NCBI GenBank assembly: GCA_030248195.1
Contig: JASAND010020375.1
Span: forward strand, 37,513-101,512
Direction of reading: 5' to 3'
DNA: 64,000 nucleotides
From: Trissonchulus latispiculum
Taxonomy: Eukaryota > Nematoda > Enoplea > Enoplida > Ironidae
The notes beneath the pieces were generated by a model. That model was given only the letters and a program-made list of their open reading frames with translations, made no database searches and was not told the origin of the DNA. Made by a program: the position numbers and the translations under genes. The first letter of the stretch is position 1, and each line of letters opens with the position of its first letter. This document shows positions 44,602 through 55,676 of this stretch, piece after piece.

Positions 44602-45755
44602 TAGTCTCACCCAGGCACAAGTCTCACTGAGGCACAAATAGTTTCACTCAGGCACAATTAGTCTCACCCAGGCACACGTCTCGCCGAGGCACAGAATTCT
44701 CACTCAGGCACAAAACGGTCTCACTGTGGCACAATTTCAAAAACCTAAGTGTAGATTTTGACTTTAAATTTAGTAGAAAATAAACTCAGTACATAATATA
44801 TGTATGGAGTAGTATGAAAAATTAATTATTAATTGAAAAGTACCTTATGAAAAATTAATTATTAATTGAAAAGTACCTAATAATTTTAAAAATAAACAAG
44901 TTTCGGTAAGAATGTAAGTTTTAGAAGTTTGTAATTTCTACACATAAGAGCTAATGCGAAAGTGTTACAACTTTGGTTGTCACACTAACATTTTAAAGCC
45001 TTTGTTTTTAATTTCTGAGAAAAACTAAATTGGTAAGTCCTCTAAACCAGCGTGTTAAGGAATAAAAAATTGTTTCAAGTTTTAAGTTCAGTCTTTAATT
45101 CAAATGTGTATTCTACATCCAATTAAGACTCGGATTCCGATACATCCATTGTGAAACAAAAAACCATTTTCGACTGTTGTAATTCGCTATCAAATTTTAC
45201 AGAAGCTAAATATAGTAAGGTACGAAAATTATTGTTATTTTATTGCCAAAAGTATTGTTATTGTTATATAGCAATGTTTACAAAAAATAAAAAATAGATT
45301 TTTCCTGGCAATTTCGCAAATTAAGTCCGATCGAAAACTTTTGGTACGTATGGAACGGCAGTGACCCCCTCTACACATGGTGCGAATTTCATGCCGGTAG
45401 CTCTTGTTTGTAGGTTTCCTAAAGTTACTAGTTTTATATTCAAACATTATTTGGAATTAACGCGTTTGATTACGTTGAAAAGAAAAATTTAAAACCTTTC
45501 CCCTTGACCCTTACAAGGCTCTGAGGAAATCAAACTTTCTTCAAAGTCTTTTTGAGAACTAAAAAGTACTCAAAAATGCAGTAATAACAACAGTGAGGTA
45601 TAAATGCAACAATCTTATGTGCGTAGGGTTGTACTTAATTGCTTCAGTTCGACTAATTGTGCCTCAGCGAGACTTCAAGTTTTGTCTTAAATTTTGTGCC
45701 TCCGTGAGACCACTTTGTGCCTCAGCGAGACTACTTTGCGCCTGGATGAGACACA
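44602..45755. mobile_element. 1.15 kb element ending in inverted arrays of an AGTCTCAC...AGGCACAA motif
   Basis: Left end: about seven tandem copies of a ~20-bp motif (GTCTCACCCAGGCACAA and variants) between 44602 and 44735. Right end: four to five complementary copies (TTGTGCCTCAGCGAGAC and variants) at 45655-45752. The ~900-bp AT-rich middle has no meaningful frame but contains a 38-bp direct repeat (TATGAAAAATTAATTATTAA...) at about 44812-44878. Confidence 0.65.
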
Positions 45756-45803
45756 ATCTGTATACCTGCTTATGTGTTATGAATTTTAAAGGCCTCATAA
45801 TAT

Positions 45804-46193
45804 CAAGAGTACATAATATAATGGTGTGCCTCTAGGCACATTCTCTGTTATCAGAGCAAAAACTATGCTCTGCTCGCTAACGCCCCACCCCCACCCCGCG
45901 AATCAGACCCATCACTTCAAAGAAATTTGAGCGCTATGTTTATGTTCTAAAGCTCGAATTAGGCACGAAATTCGCGCACGCAGTGCTTGTGTTTTTGAGC
46001 TTAAGCACATAAACATAGAGCGAGTGAGCGTACCCCCGTTTCGACTAGGTATTGATTTGCGGGAGGGGTGTCACTAGGGTCTGATTTGCGGGGGGGGGGC
46101 GGGTGGTCAGTTAGCGCAGCGCGCAGAGCATAGTTTTTGCTCTGATAACATAGAGTGTGCCCAGTTGCATACTCTTATAATTATGTACTCTTG
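45804..46193. mobile_element. CAAGAGTAC-family hairpin MITE
   Basis: 390 bp from CAAGAGTACATAATATAATG to TTATGTACTCTTG, with ATAATAT duplicated at 45797-45803 and 46194-46200. The interior is the same as in the 19111 copy (AGAGCAAAAACTATGCTCTG, AGCTCGAA, ATAAACATAGAGCGAGTGAG), so the two belong to one subfamily. Confidence 0.85.
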
Positions 46194-46988
46194 ATAATAT
46201 GGAGAAAGTTATGCTTTTAGTTTTAACTTTAATTTCGTTTTAACAAAACAGTAGCAAATATCACAAAGTTCAGGACCAATGTCAAAAATTTCTTATGAAT
46301 CTGCTAAAATTTCCTTGAAGTTATAAAAGCATTTGCCATTATCATGAGTTTTATTAGAATTTGTAACATGTGACATTGTTTTGTAAAAAATACATTCACA
46401 AATATGCTGATTACACGTTACAAAATCCGCATACCCTGATTTATATAATTTGCTTTAGCAAAGCTTACATTAAATGTCAGTAACTCATTTGACTCATATT
46501 TAAGCCCGGTTCACACTAGGCAATCTGCAGGCAATGTTATCGCCAGCAATTAGGAGGAATTGCAATATTCCCAGCAATGTACCCGTTAACACTGCATCAC
46601 CAAGATTGCCGGCAACATAACGGGGAAATTCGAAATTTTAGTCCAGCGGCAATCTGTACGCCGCTATATTTACGTGTTTAATTGTACAGAGCTTGCTTAC
46701 TCTCCTAGCTGAGACTGCCGATTGACAGCAATATTGCTTAGGTAAATACATACCTACCGAACAAACAATGCTAAACCTAGAGTACACATAAAGTGGAGAC
46801 CTAAATTCTAAAATTCCAAATTTACAAGATTCTAAAAAACCAAAGATTAAAGGCAGTTTCGCAAAGAAACGACTCACTCGCAAAGAAAGAAAGAAAGAGA
46901 GATTCACTAACTGGAACAGCACACAAATACGAATATATTACGTCACAACAACACTAGGTACTCGACTTACTAATTTACCAAGTAAACC

Positions 46989-47304
46989 CAAGAGTACATA
47001 ATACATAAGAGTCATACGTCATGCGCTATGTATTGTCAGCTCGCTACATCCGATGCGCGCTATCGGTTGACCCCCCCATAAATTGACAAAGAAATTCGCC
47101 CGCTATCTTTGCACACAACAGACGCACTTTTAACCAACTGACTAGTGTTTTCGAACTTTAGCGTGCAAGCATAGAGTTCGATTTTTTTGGTAAGGGGTCT
47201 GATTTATGGGGGGGGGGGTATGCCGACAGCGTGCAGAGGATGTAGCGAGCTGATAGTACATAGCGTATGACGCTTGTCATACTCTTATGTATTATGTACT
47301 CTTG
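46989..47304. mobile_element. CAAGAGTAC-family hairpin MITE, third subfamily
   Basis: Begins CAAGAGTACATAATACATAA and ends TATTATGTACTCTTG. The arms carry TACGTCATGCGCTATGTA and its complement, and a G run lies beside GGTCTGATTTATGG. Flanks GTAAACC and GAAAAAC match at five of seven positions, a decayed duplication. Confidence 0.8.
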
Positions 47305-48077
47305 GAAAAACCCAGCAGCCCATCCAAAAATAAAGAGCATATTTTTCTAGAAAATCACACAAAATAAATATAGCCGGAGGACTGATTTGGCTGGTTCAAC
47401 CAAATCTGGGGGCAGTTAAATATAATGGAAGGGACCAGAACAAACTAGCAAAAGACTACATTAATACAGAAAACACTCAGGGGCTCCTAGGTAAACTAGT
47501 GAGAGAAGGGGCAGTAAAAGAAATAACATGAAATGGGGACACACATATGTATAAAGGAAGGCTAAATAAACTCGACCATTCACTTAGAAAGAAAAACTCA
47601 AGACTGGCTAAACAATTTTGATTTGTAATATTGATGTTAACATAGCACAGGAGAAAAGTAGCAAAGCCTGGAGGTTAACAGCGCCGTCTAGCGGCCAGAC
47701 AAACGGAATGAAAGTCAGAACGACTAATTAAAGTCAGACCCTAAAACACCCGTGAATTTCACAAGCAAACACACAATTTCCCAAAATAACTCATACACAC
47801 ATTTCTATTATGAAACACCCTCCCATTACAGATCATGGTAGCGGAGGGAGCGCTACGAAAGGGTTGGCACGACATCGTTTGAGAGAGCTACTTTTTTGCC
47901 CAACGTTAGCCAGCATATCGAATTTTCAAAGTTTAGGGTTGGCAAGAATATATCTCATATACACCGTTTTCGGCAGGACGCCAAAGTATAAATGTTGGTG
48001 TGAAAAATGAGTTTCTTCAAAAAGCATTTTTTTCAGCTCTGGTGTATTGAGCCCTTCAGAATACTTGGTAAAGAAGG
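47305..48077. other. unassigned
   Basis: No exon with convincing splice signals or recognisable protein. Ordinary AT-rich intergenic or intronic DNA. Confidence 0.3.
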
Positions 48078-48408
48078 ATAACGTGGGGGCAATGGGGGGG
48101 TTGCAGACCCCCTCAGCACAAAGGAAAAAAGGGCAGACCCTCTCGTCCAGAGAGCAAAAAAGGGCAGACCCCTAAGCGATTTTCACTGAAGACTGGTAAT
48201 TTTTAGCAAAATTTAGCGATTTTTTTAACAAATTTTTTAAAAATCGCTAAAAATTGTCATTTTTTTACTAATTTTTGGGCAAAAACGTTAAAAAGTCGCA
48301 ATTTTTGTTAATTTCGGGGCAGATTCCCAAAACATTTCAGATTTGTTCGGGGGTAGACCCATCGCCGAGGTCGGGGTAGACCCCCCCAGAATCGGACCCC
48401 GTGTTAAT
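48078..48408. mobile_element. G/C-tract TIR element
   Basis: ATAACGTGGGGGC at the left and GGACCCCGTGTTAAT at the right are imperfect inverts. Repeated AAAGGGCAGACCC motifs and C runs flank an AT-rich middle. Confidence 0.5.
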
Positions 48409-48663
48409 GTATGGTAAAGACTATGTAACGAAATCCGGAAAGCTCCCTGGGAGAACTTGGAATTCCGTTACTGGCTAGGGAAGACTCCGGAATCACTCTA
48501 CCTGTAACGTATATATGAAATTTCGCATTGGGGTGTTTCCAATTCGGAAAGTTTTGGACCGTTAACGGGATTCCGGAAACCCGTTAACGGCAAGCAAACG
48601 ATAAATGCCACGAAGGTCATAGCTAGCAAAAAGCTTACATGTGGTAATTATAAATATATATGT

Positions 48664-48852
48664 AGGCATAGGTGTGTTAAGGGGGGGGTGAAATGACAAA
48701 TTTTGGCGACCCCCCCAGATTTTCAGATTTTTGCTACCCCCCCCCCCAGATTTTTGGCCAAAAAGTGGCCAAAAATGGCATAAAATCGAAAATTGCCCCA
48801 CCCTCCGTCGGAACCCCCCCCCCCCCAGATTTTTTGCTCAGCCACACCTATG
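48664..48852. mobile_element. short G/C-tract TIR element (CATAGGTGTG family)
   Basis: GGCATAGGTGTG followed by a G run at the left, and CAGCCACACCTATG at the right after C runs. 189 bp, non-coding. The next element uses the same right end. Confidence 0.65.
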
Positions 48853-48880
48853 TATGTAGGCAGTTGACAAGCACGCTGGA

Positions 48881-49304
48881 GGCATAGATGTGCATGGGGG
48901 GGGGTCGCCAACCCCCCCTAAAAATTTTTCCTACCCCTCCTCCAAATCGATTTTTTCAGACCCCTCACCCCTAAAAATTTGCAAACCCCTACCTAAATTT
49001 TTGAAAATTTTTACTAAAAATTCGAAATTTTTCCAAAAAATTCCAAAAATTAGCGAAAAATTGCTAGAATTCATTTATTTAAGCTAAAAATCGTTGAAAA
49101 CAGCTGTAAATTGAGAAAATTTTTCAATTGTTTAACGAAAAACCGACCTTTTCGAAATTTTTCGCCGACCCCCCTAGAAAATTTTTCTTACCCCTCCCCC
49201 CAAATCGACTTTTCGCGACCCCCCTTCCCCTTTTTTCGCCAAACCCCCCTCTCTAGTTTTTTCTGAACCCTCACCCCCACTTTTTCGCCAGCCACACCTA
49301 TGGC
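48881..49304. mobile_element. G/C-tract TIR element (CATAGGTGTG family), longer copy
   Basis: GGCATAGATGTGCATGGGGG at the left and GCCAGCCACACCTATGGC at the right. Arms contain CCTACCCCTCC motifs and an AT-rich core with AAATTTTT palindromes. It lies about 30 bp from the shorter relative. Confidence 0.65.
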
Positions 49305-50870
49305 GGGAGGAGAATAAGAAGAATAATGCGTACAGGTACGGCACAGCAACCTTGGGGGGTTGCAGCTGCAAATCCTGCTTCGGGGGTCTCAAAAATAGGA
49401 AATTTTTGTCAGAAATTCTACCCAAAACCAACCAATTTTTTCAGCTAAAAATGGCCCTTTTTCGATATATAAAATCCATTATTTGTCCAACAACAATCCA
49501 ATCCAACAACTACCTATATATACTGCGATTTAGGGGTCGCGAGAGCGACCCCTATAATATGTGTGAAAAGTGGCTGGAGACTAAGGCTGTAAAATAAGCT
49601 CCGCAGAAGCTGCTGTCAAACTCCTGCGCAGATTTCATGCGCAAATTGTAGAGCACATCTCATGTTGTGGTGGGGTGGGGTGGGGACTTAGGCGATTTTG
49701 GATCAAAAATAAAATTTTTCAAAAGTGGTCAAATTTGGTACCAAATGAAAGCCCATAGCGAGCTGAGCAACTTTTGTCATAGAACTGCGTGCTCAAAGTG
49801 GTTTTGGAGTGCTGTGGTTGGCTTGCTTGCTACTGTTGAAAGATTTGAAACATTCGCAGTGACTTTTAATAAGCTCAATAACTGTGCAACTTCGTTTGTA
49901 TGGGTCGTCGGCTGCAGATTTGTTTGGTATGAAGCAGCAGTCGCTAAACCGATTTCTGTGTGTGCGAAAACACGCGAAGTAACATACAAGTGGATGCACA
50001 GTCTTCAATTGCATGCGCAATATGTGTTGCATCACCATACAGATTGTCTGTATGTACATAAGTCTGTGTACTGCGTACGCCTGTACTGTGTAGCGCTGCT
50101 ACTCTGCAGTGTAACAACTGAAACGAAGAGGCCAATATTAACAGCTGTGTAGCTGCATAGAATTTGCTATGGGCACTACCTCTTTTGTTTACTCTGTCTA
50201 GTCTCCTTGAAATTTGTCACATTCTGCTTTGCGTCAGGCCATCATATTTTAACAAAGTCTGCATCTTTTACTTTCACATATTCGTTAATGCATATGCCAT
50301 TGATAGCATTTCCTATGATTCTGAAAGCTAAGATTCGGACTGAGCATCATTTATTGCGTAAGTGAAGTATTATGTTAAGTGTCTAAATTGCTTTATATGT
50401 ACATGACAAGATCACAACCAGCTAATATATAGATATATAACCTATGTTTCTGGCAAATTTGTGTGTATTCTAGAAACTGATCACCCCTTTGGAGTTTAGG
50501 CAATGTTTTATTCTTGACAAATGAAAGTATATCAGCTGAAAATTCTGCTCGTATTTACCCTTCCTCACCACCTGCAGAATACGTTTCTTCACGACCAAAT
50601 AATAAAAATATAAACTATATGACTGAACTGCTTACATACATTTGTATGTACATGTCAACGTAGTATTAGATCACAACCTGCATATGCAAAGCCCATCGAC
50701 ACCAAATTTCCCCTAATTATTATTTCGTGAAGAGTTTTCAACTTTTACAGTGAAGACAATGGCTTTTCAAAGAAATATCACTCATTTCTCTCCCACCCAG
50801 TCTGTAGAATATATACGTTTCTGCATGTAAGTGAAGTAATAAAATCTCAAATATGACTAAGTTGCGTAGG
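49305..50870. other. unassigned region
   Basis: Includes a perfect short palindrome (AGGGGTCGC-GAG-AGCGACCCCT, 49532-49553) and a 161-codon open stretch at 49667-50152 with no recognisable domain and no splice or codon evidence. I do not call it a gene. Confidence 0.3.
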
Positions 50871-50879
50871 TATTGTGGA

Positions 50880-51371
50880 GAATTTAGTATTCAGGCTTGA
50901 GGGTTGCCACTTAGCGGGCGTGTTCAACACAAAAATACCCCGCGACCCTTTATACTTCGATAGCTGTTTTCTAGCTAAAGTGGTGGCATGCCAAATTTTG
51001 GGAAAACTACGCAAAATCCAGGTTCTGCATACATTTTCTGATGATGGATGATGATGATGATACGCATGATTTCTTCATAACGAAGAGCGATTTCATAATA
51101 CTTTACTAAAAACGGGTCCCCAGTTATTTGATAAAGGTATCGACTGATATAACCAATGTTTCCAGAAAAAATTAACTTCGGCCTGAAAACATCTGGAAAA
51201 TTAAGCTCCTTAAATAGAGTGAAATTTTGTTGGAAAATTAAAAATTAGTTTCAATATATTCAGTAGAAAGAGAAACTACACTTGGATATAAAAATGGCTT
51301 GCTAACGTCAAGATGAACCAGTAATGATAGTTCAAAGTTGATGTATCCAAAAGGAATTACCACCTTTAAGT
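50880..51371 (-). repeat. inverted relative of the TTAA MITE at 5446
   Basis: The minus strand from 51371 reads AAAGGTGGTAATTCCTTTTG, then CATCAACTTTGAAC, and near 51140-50890 AAATAACTGGGGACCC, AACCTGGATTTTGCGTAG and CGGGGTATTTTTGTGT, all in the same order as 5450-5900. The other end is missing. Confidence 0.6.
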
Positions 51372-51445
51372 GAACAAAGTTTTCAAAACTATAAGGTCTA
51401 ACCTTAGACGTAAGTTTACAAATGCCATTCCCATGGAAACTGCAA

Positions 51446-51532
51446 TTTGCACGAAAAACAACCGTGCAAATTGTAATTTGCACGATTTCATTATGCAAAT
51501 TACAATTTGCACGAGAACACAATTTGCATTAA
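51446..51532. repeat. cluster of TGCAAATT/AATTTGCA inverted motifs
   Basis: At least five occurrences of AATTTGCA or its complement lie within 90 bp, including the palindromes CGTGCAAATTGTAATTTGCA (continuing CG) and ATGCAAATTACAATTTGCA. ATGCAAAT-type sites are the octamer bound by POU proteins, but the nested symmetry may instead be a repeat remnant. Confidence 0.6.
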
Positions 51533-52100
51533 CACATTAACATATACATTTCTGCATGTAAGTGAAGTGTCTGTTTTCGAATCAGGTTGGCTTTAGTTCA
51601 TTATAAGCTCAATATACCTTAATTTTATATGTGAGCTGTATATTGAGCTAAGGAAACGTTGATGCGAAAGGCATGCTTCTGATTTGTTTTCATTGCATCC
51701 ACCTCTTCGACGCAGAAAACCCCACACATAACTTATTGGCAAAATCGAAAACAACAGTTTTCGACTTTTGCCGTACTGCCTTGCGAATGGGAGCATCGAA
51801 AAAATGGAGTTATGCAATATTTGATCTCAGGCTGGCCAAAGAACTGATGGCTGATGACTGATTTTATTTTGATTTAGTTTTAGGTCGAGTTTTAAATATT
51901 TTAAGTACTACGGGGTTAACGAGACAGAAACTTTACATACTCCCGCCGTCAGATCTCAATTTCCATTCAACTTGTATCGCATTGTATATCGTATCAATTA
52001 GCTTTGTATCAGCGCATTTAATAAAATACAAACCAAACATTGCAACGTGCAGAACAACCATGTTCTTCGACTTACTACAGTGCGCTGTCCATTTACAAGA

Positions 52101-52102
52101 AC

Positions 52103-52191
<89 letters not shown>
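52101..52191. repeat. CA microsatellite
   Basis: An almost uninterrupted CA run of about 90 bp. The long Cys/Val and His/Thr frames over it are products of the repeat. Confidence 0.95.
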
Positions 52192-52192
<1 letters not shown>

Positions 52193-52480
52193 TTATTTTT
52201 TTAGGTTTATTCATTTAAAGTACACGAAGATATTTCTATTTAGTAGGAAACCATTCGTGCCCGATTATTATTCCTAGTTTTGATGTTACAAAAAACTTCT
52301 TCGCTTCGGTGTCACTTACTGCTTGCAGATAATCATAATAAGTAAAGTGCCACCGAAGCCATGGAGTTTTTACCAATATGCTCATCAAGATTTATAACTT
52401 TTTATTGACGATTTTGGAACTTATGTTTGTTTATGCCTTAGACGATTAATATTTAATTGATGATACCTCCCATCGTTTTG

Positions 52481-52682
52481 GTGGCCGATGACCACTAACT
52501 CCTGTGTCGCTTGTTTCACAGAACCGGTTATGGTTACTTTCGATGGCTGGTTTGATGGTTGTGGGGCCAGAATCTGCGGCAACTGCGGTATTGATCTGGC
52601 AGAGGTTGAGCATCGTCAGTGTCCTTGGTGTAGATCTCCATTCCGAGGACATTAGCTTAATGGAAGCTACAACGAGGTTACA
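52481..52682 (+). pseudogene. RING-like exon copy 3 (best preserved RING)
   Basis: One frame reads TTNSCVACFTEPVMVTFDGW, then DGCGARICGNCGIDLAEVEH and RQCPWCRSPFRGH, followed by a TAG and LNGSYNEVT up to a consensus donor (GTAAGT at 52683). Spacing CxxC-x15-C-x4-C-x2-C-x11-CPxC fits a C3HC4 RING finger except that the histidine position (C-x-H) is Ala. RING proteins are mostly E3 ubiquitin ligases. The TAG at 52652-52654 corresponds to Trp-coding sequence (TACTGG context) in copy 1, so this copy is probably broken. No 83-nt partner exon was found downstream. Confidence 0.55.
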
Positions 52683-53380
52683 GTAAGTATAACTTCATTA
52701 TCGTTCAATTAATTAAATGGTGTAGTCATAGCACAACTTGTCGCTTACTCTAAGAAAAGTGGGGTTATTCAGTTTGTTATAACAAATTTATATGCAACTA
52801 ATGCAACTGCAATGGAGACACCTATATTGATAAGAGCCAACGGGTTTCTTGATATGCATTTAGCAAGACTGTGACAGTTCGAGTAGACTACAGATGAAGT
52901 TAGTTAGCAAATTTGCATGACAGCGTGAAGTTTAAAAATGGGATTTAATTTTAAATAAATTCCTTCAAGTTTACAATAGATTAGCTAGTATATATAATTT
53001 TTGCTTGGTTTCCTTTAATTGTGATAAAAAATGTGTTTGGCTTTATGCTAATGTTTGATTTTAATTGGATTTTAATTTTAATTTAGTCTTACCCCTGAAA
53101 TGTGATAACGCGGTGAATTTAGAATTCAATAATGGCCTTTACCCCCGTTGTGGTAATGCAGATGCCTCCTTATTGGTGATGCAAGGAAGATGAATTGAAT
53201 GTCTGGTTTTTAGAAGCAATATTCTTGCTGAAATATGCTATTTCAAAAAAGAAAGTTTCAGAACATGTATTTACAAAGCATGGCCGTCGCTGCCCGGTTG
53301 AAAACGGATTATTTCTTCAGAAAACCATACAATTAACAACAAAGTGCATTCTGAGAATAACTGATTGGTGAAAAGTTATT

Positions 53381-54159
53381 CATAGTTATTCATTTTTTTC
53401 GATTTTCAAAATCCTTTGATCTTTGCCGCTTTTCCAACTTTGACTGGCTTTTACTCGCGACTCACTCAATGCAAAAATTTTTCATTGGATTTTCAGGATT
53501 TCACGTGTCAGCTTTCATGTGATATATGTGGTTTTTCAAAATTTGAAAATCGATTTCTTCGAAAATACCACTTTTTGACCCAAAATTTTGACAATGCGAA
53601 TCCAGCAAAAAATGAGTAAAAATAATATTACCATAAAGTTTAATCTGAGCTAAATCCAACGATATAAAGGTTTTGTGGCTACGACTTATATTACATCCGC
53701 AACGAATTCTTAAACAATTTCGCTTTTCAGCCGGTTTTTGGCTAGTTTACAGTTACACTATTTGCGGCAAATCAATGCACAATATAGCACAACTTGTCAG
53801 AAATCAGCTGAAATAGGAAATTGTTTAAAAATTCGTTGCTGGTGCAATTTAAGCCGTAGCCACGAAAACTTTATATCTTTGGATTCAGCTCAGATTAAAC
53901 TTTATGATAATATTAGTTTGACCTACTTTTGCTGGATTCGCATTGTAGAAATTTTGGGTCAAAAAGTGGTATTTTTCGAAAAATCGATTTTCAAATTTTG
54001 AAAAACCACATATATTACATGAAAGCTGACACGTGAGCGGTCCTGAAAATCCAATTAAAAAATCTTTGCATTGAGTGAGTCGCGAGTAATAGCCAGTCAA
54101 AGTTGGAAAAGCGGCAAAGATCAAAGGATTTTGAAAATCGAAAAAATTGAATAACTATC
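53381..54159. mobile_element. 0.78 kb foldback element
   Basis: Arms 53381-53723 and 53817-54159 are inverted, about 340 bp each, with modest divergence (CGATTTTCAAAATCCTTTGA at the left against its complement at the right; TGACCCAAAATTTTGACAAT against ATTGTAGAAATTTTGGGTCA). The loop is about 90 bp. No coding capacity and no clear target duplication. Confidence 0.75.
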
Positions 54160-55640
54160 GCAATTTTTGACGAAATCAGCTGATATTCGGGATTCAGTAT
54201 GTTTGGGACATGGGCTAATTTTCCACCAAACGGCTAGTTCCTGGCTTCTACTCATCTTTCAAAACTTAAACAAATCGGCTTCTTTGATGAATTTTAATTT
54301 TTTAAAACATTTTTCAACCAAAAGAAAGTTCTTGCCATGACGGTTCAGAAAATACATACATTACTGCTGCAAAAATGTACCGGCAGTTCAGTATAAACAA
54401 AACAATTTCGCTCCCTACATTTTTTGGTCAGACTTTAGATTAAAAATTTCCACCAATGCTACCTATTTGCGACTTTGAAACTGCAAAGGTTAGGTTACAA
54501 TAAGCATGTCAGTTCCGGTCGGAAAATGGGCCTTGAACAGCTGCGTCCCCATTTACTTCAGTTTTATCTTGACCCAAAAATCATAATCTGACCCAAAAAT
54601 TCAACAATTTTAAATTAAAATTTCACTGAAATTCTAATATTTTGCCTCTGTTAATGTTGAAAAATTGCGTGCAGATTGCAGTTGTCTGAGTCGATTAATA
54701 CTAATAAAAATCAGTTTCTCTAAAGTCTTTGCATTACTTCTTCAGCGTTAGCTTACTTACCTAAGTGTCCAACTTTGTGACCAAGCAAAAAACTCCAGCG
54801 AAAACACATATAAACAAAATTTTCAATTAAGCCAAATCAGAGACAAAAAGGGCAGACGCACACCTATACGTAACTTTTATAGAATTTAACCGATTTGTTA
54901 TGGATGTATTTGAATGCATTTCAGATCGACCTGCAGCAAAAGTTTAAAATTGTGAAAATATCTGAAAATTTTTTGTCTCGACATTAGTTTAAAAGTAACG
55001 TATAGGAGTAAGGGTAGTTGAACGTTTTTCAATTCAGCTTTTCGTTAACTAGATATATACAAGCCTAAACGTTAAGGTTACAACTTTAGCTTATATATGC
55101 AGGCATAGTCCTCAATTTGTTTAGTTTAGAGGGAGCTAGAAAATGCATGTGTGATTTATTTTAACACATCCGGCAATTATGCAATGGAATTATTAATGTT
55201 AATTACCTATGACAAATGTGTACAAATCGTAATTCCAACTTTAAATTCCATTATCCAACAGTTCAAGTTTATGCATATATGTACCGGCAACAAAAGACAC
55301 ATGCTTTGCGAAAGGATATTCACTTACAATATCATTCATAGTTTACACACGTATTTCATTCATACAGTTTAGCACATGCGGGTTTCAGAGACTTACAATA
55401 ATTAAGAATGAGCACACAGAATTCTATGCATATCAGACATAGCGTCGGTAAAACACAAAAGGGTCATTTAAGGCTGCAGACCACACAGGTCATCTGGAGA
55501 GACACGGCTGCGATCGCGTAAAGGTGCTTTTTGATTGGTCCGTTTGAAATTCAATGAAAATGAGAGACCATTCATACTTTGTTTATCACTGACCTTCTTT
55601 GTTGAGATGCTGTGATGTTGTATTGTTAATGTGATATCTT
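54160..55640. other. unassigned, with a lone foldback terminus
   Basis: GGTCAGACTTTAGA at 54427-54440 matches the outer end of the 8817-10405 foldback, without a partner. Otherwise AT-rich and featureless. Confidence 0.35.
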
Positions 55641-55655
55641 GTCATCTTGTTACAG

Positions 55656-55676
55656 GGAAATATATCCTTGGTCCCG
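55656..55676 (+). CDS. candidate 21-nt microexon
   Basis: A good acceptor (CATCTTGTTACAG) and consensus donor (GTAAGT) enclose 21 nt. With one leading base it codes EIYPWS plus two bases that the exon at 56480 can complete. Splice signals are the only evidence. Confidence 0.3.

Noticed and set aside
44602..44735. CRISPR array
   Set aside because: Short repeats occur at ~20-bp spacing without unique spacers of uniform length, in an animal genome, with an inverted partner array at the other end.
49667..50152. 161-codon plus-strand frame
   Set aside because: No domain, splice signals or paralogue. Long enough to note but not enough to call.
51982..52277. Long Cys/Val and His/Thr reading frames
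   Set aside because: They translate the CA microsatellite.
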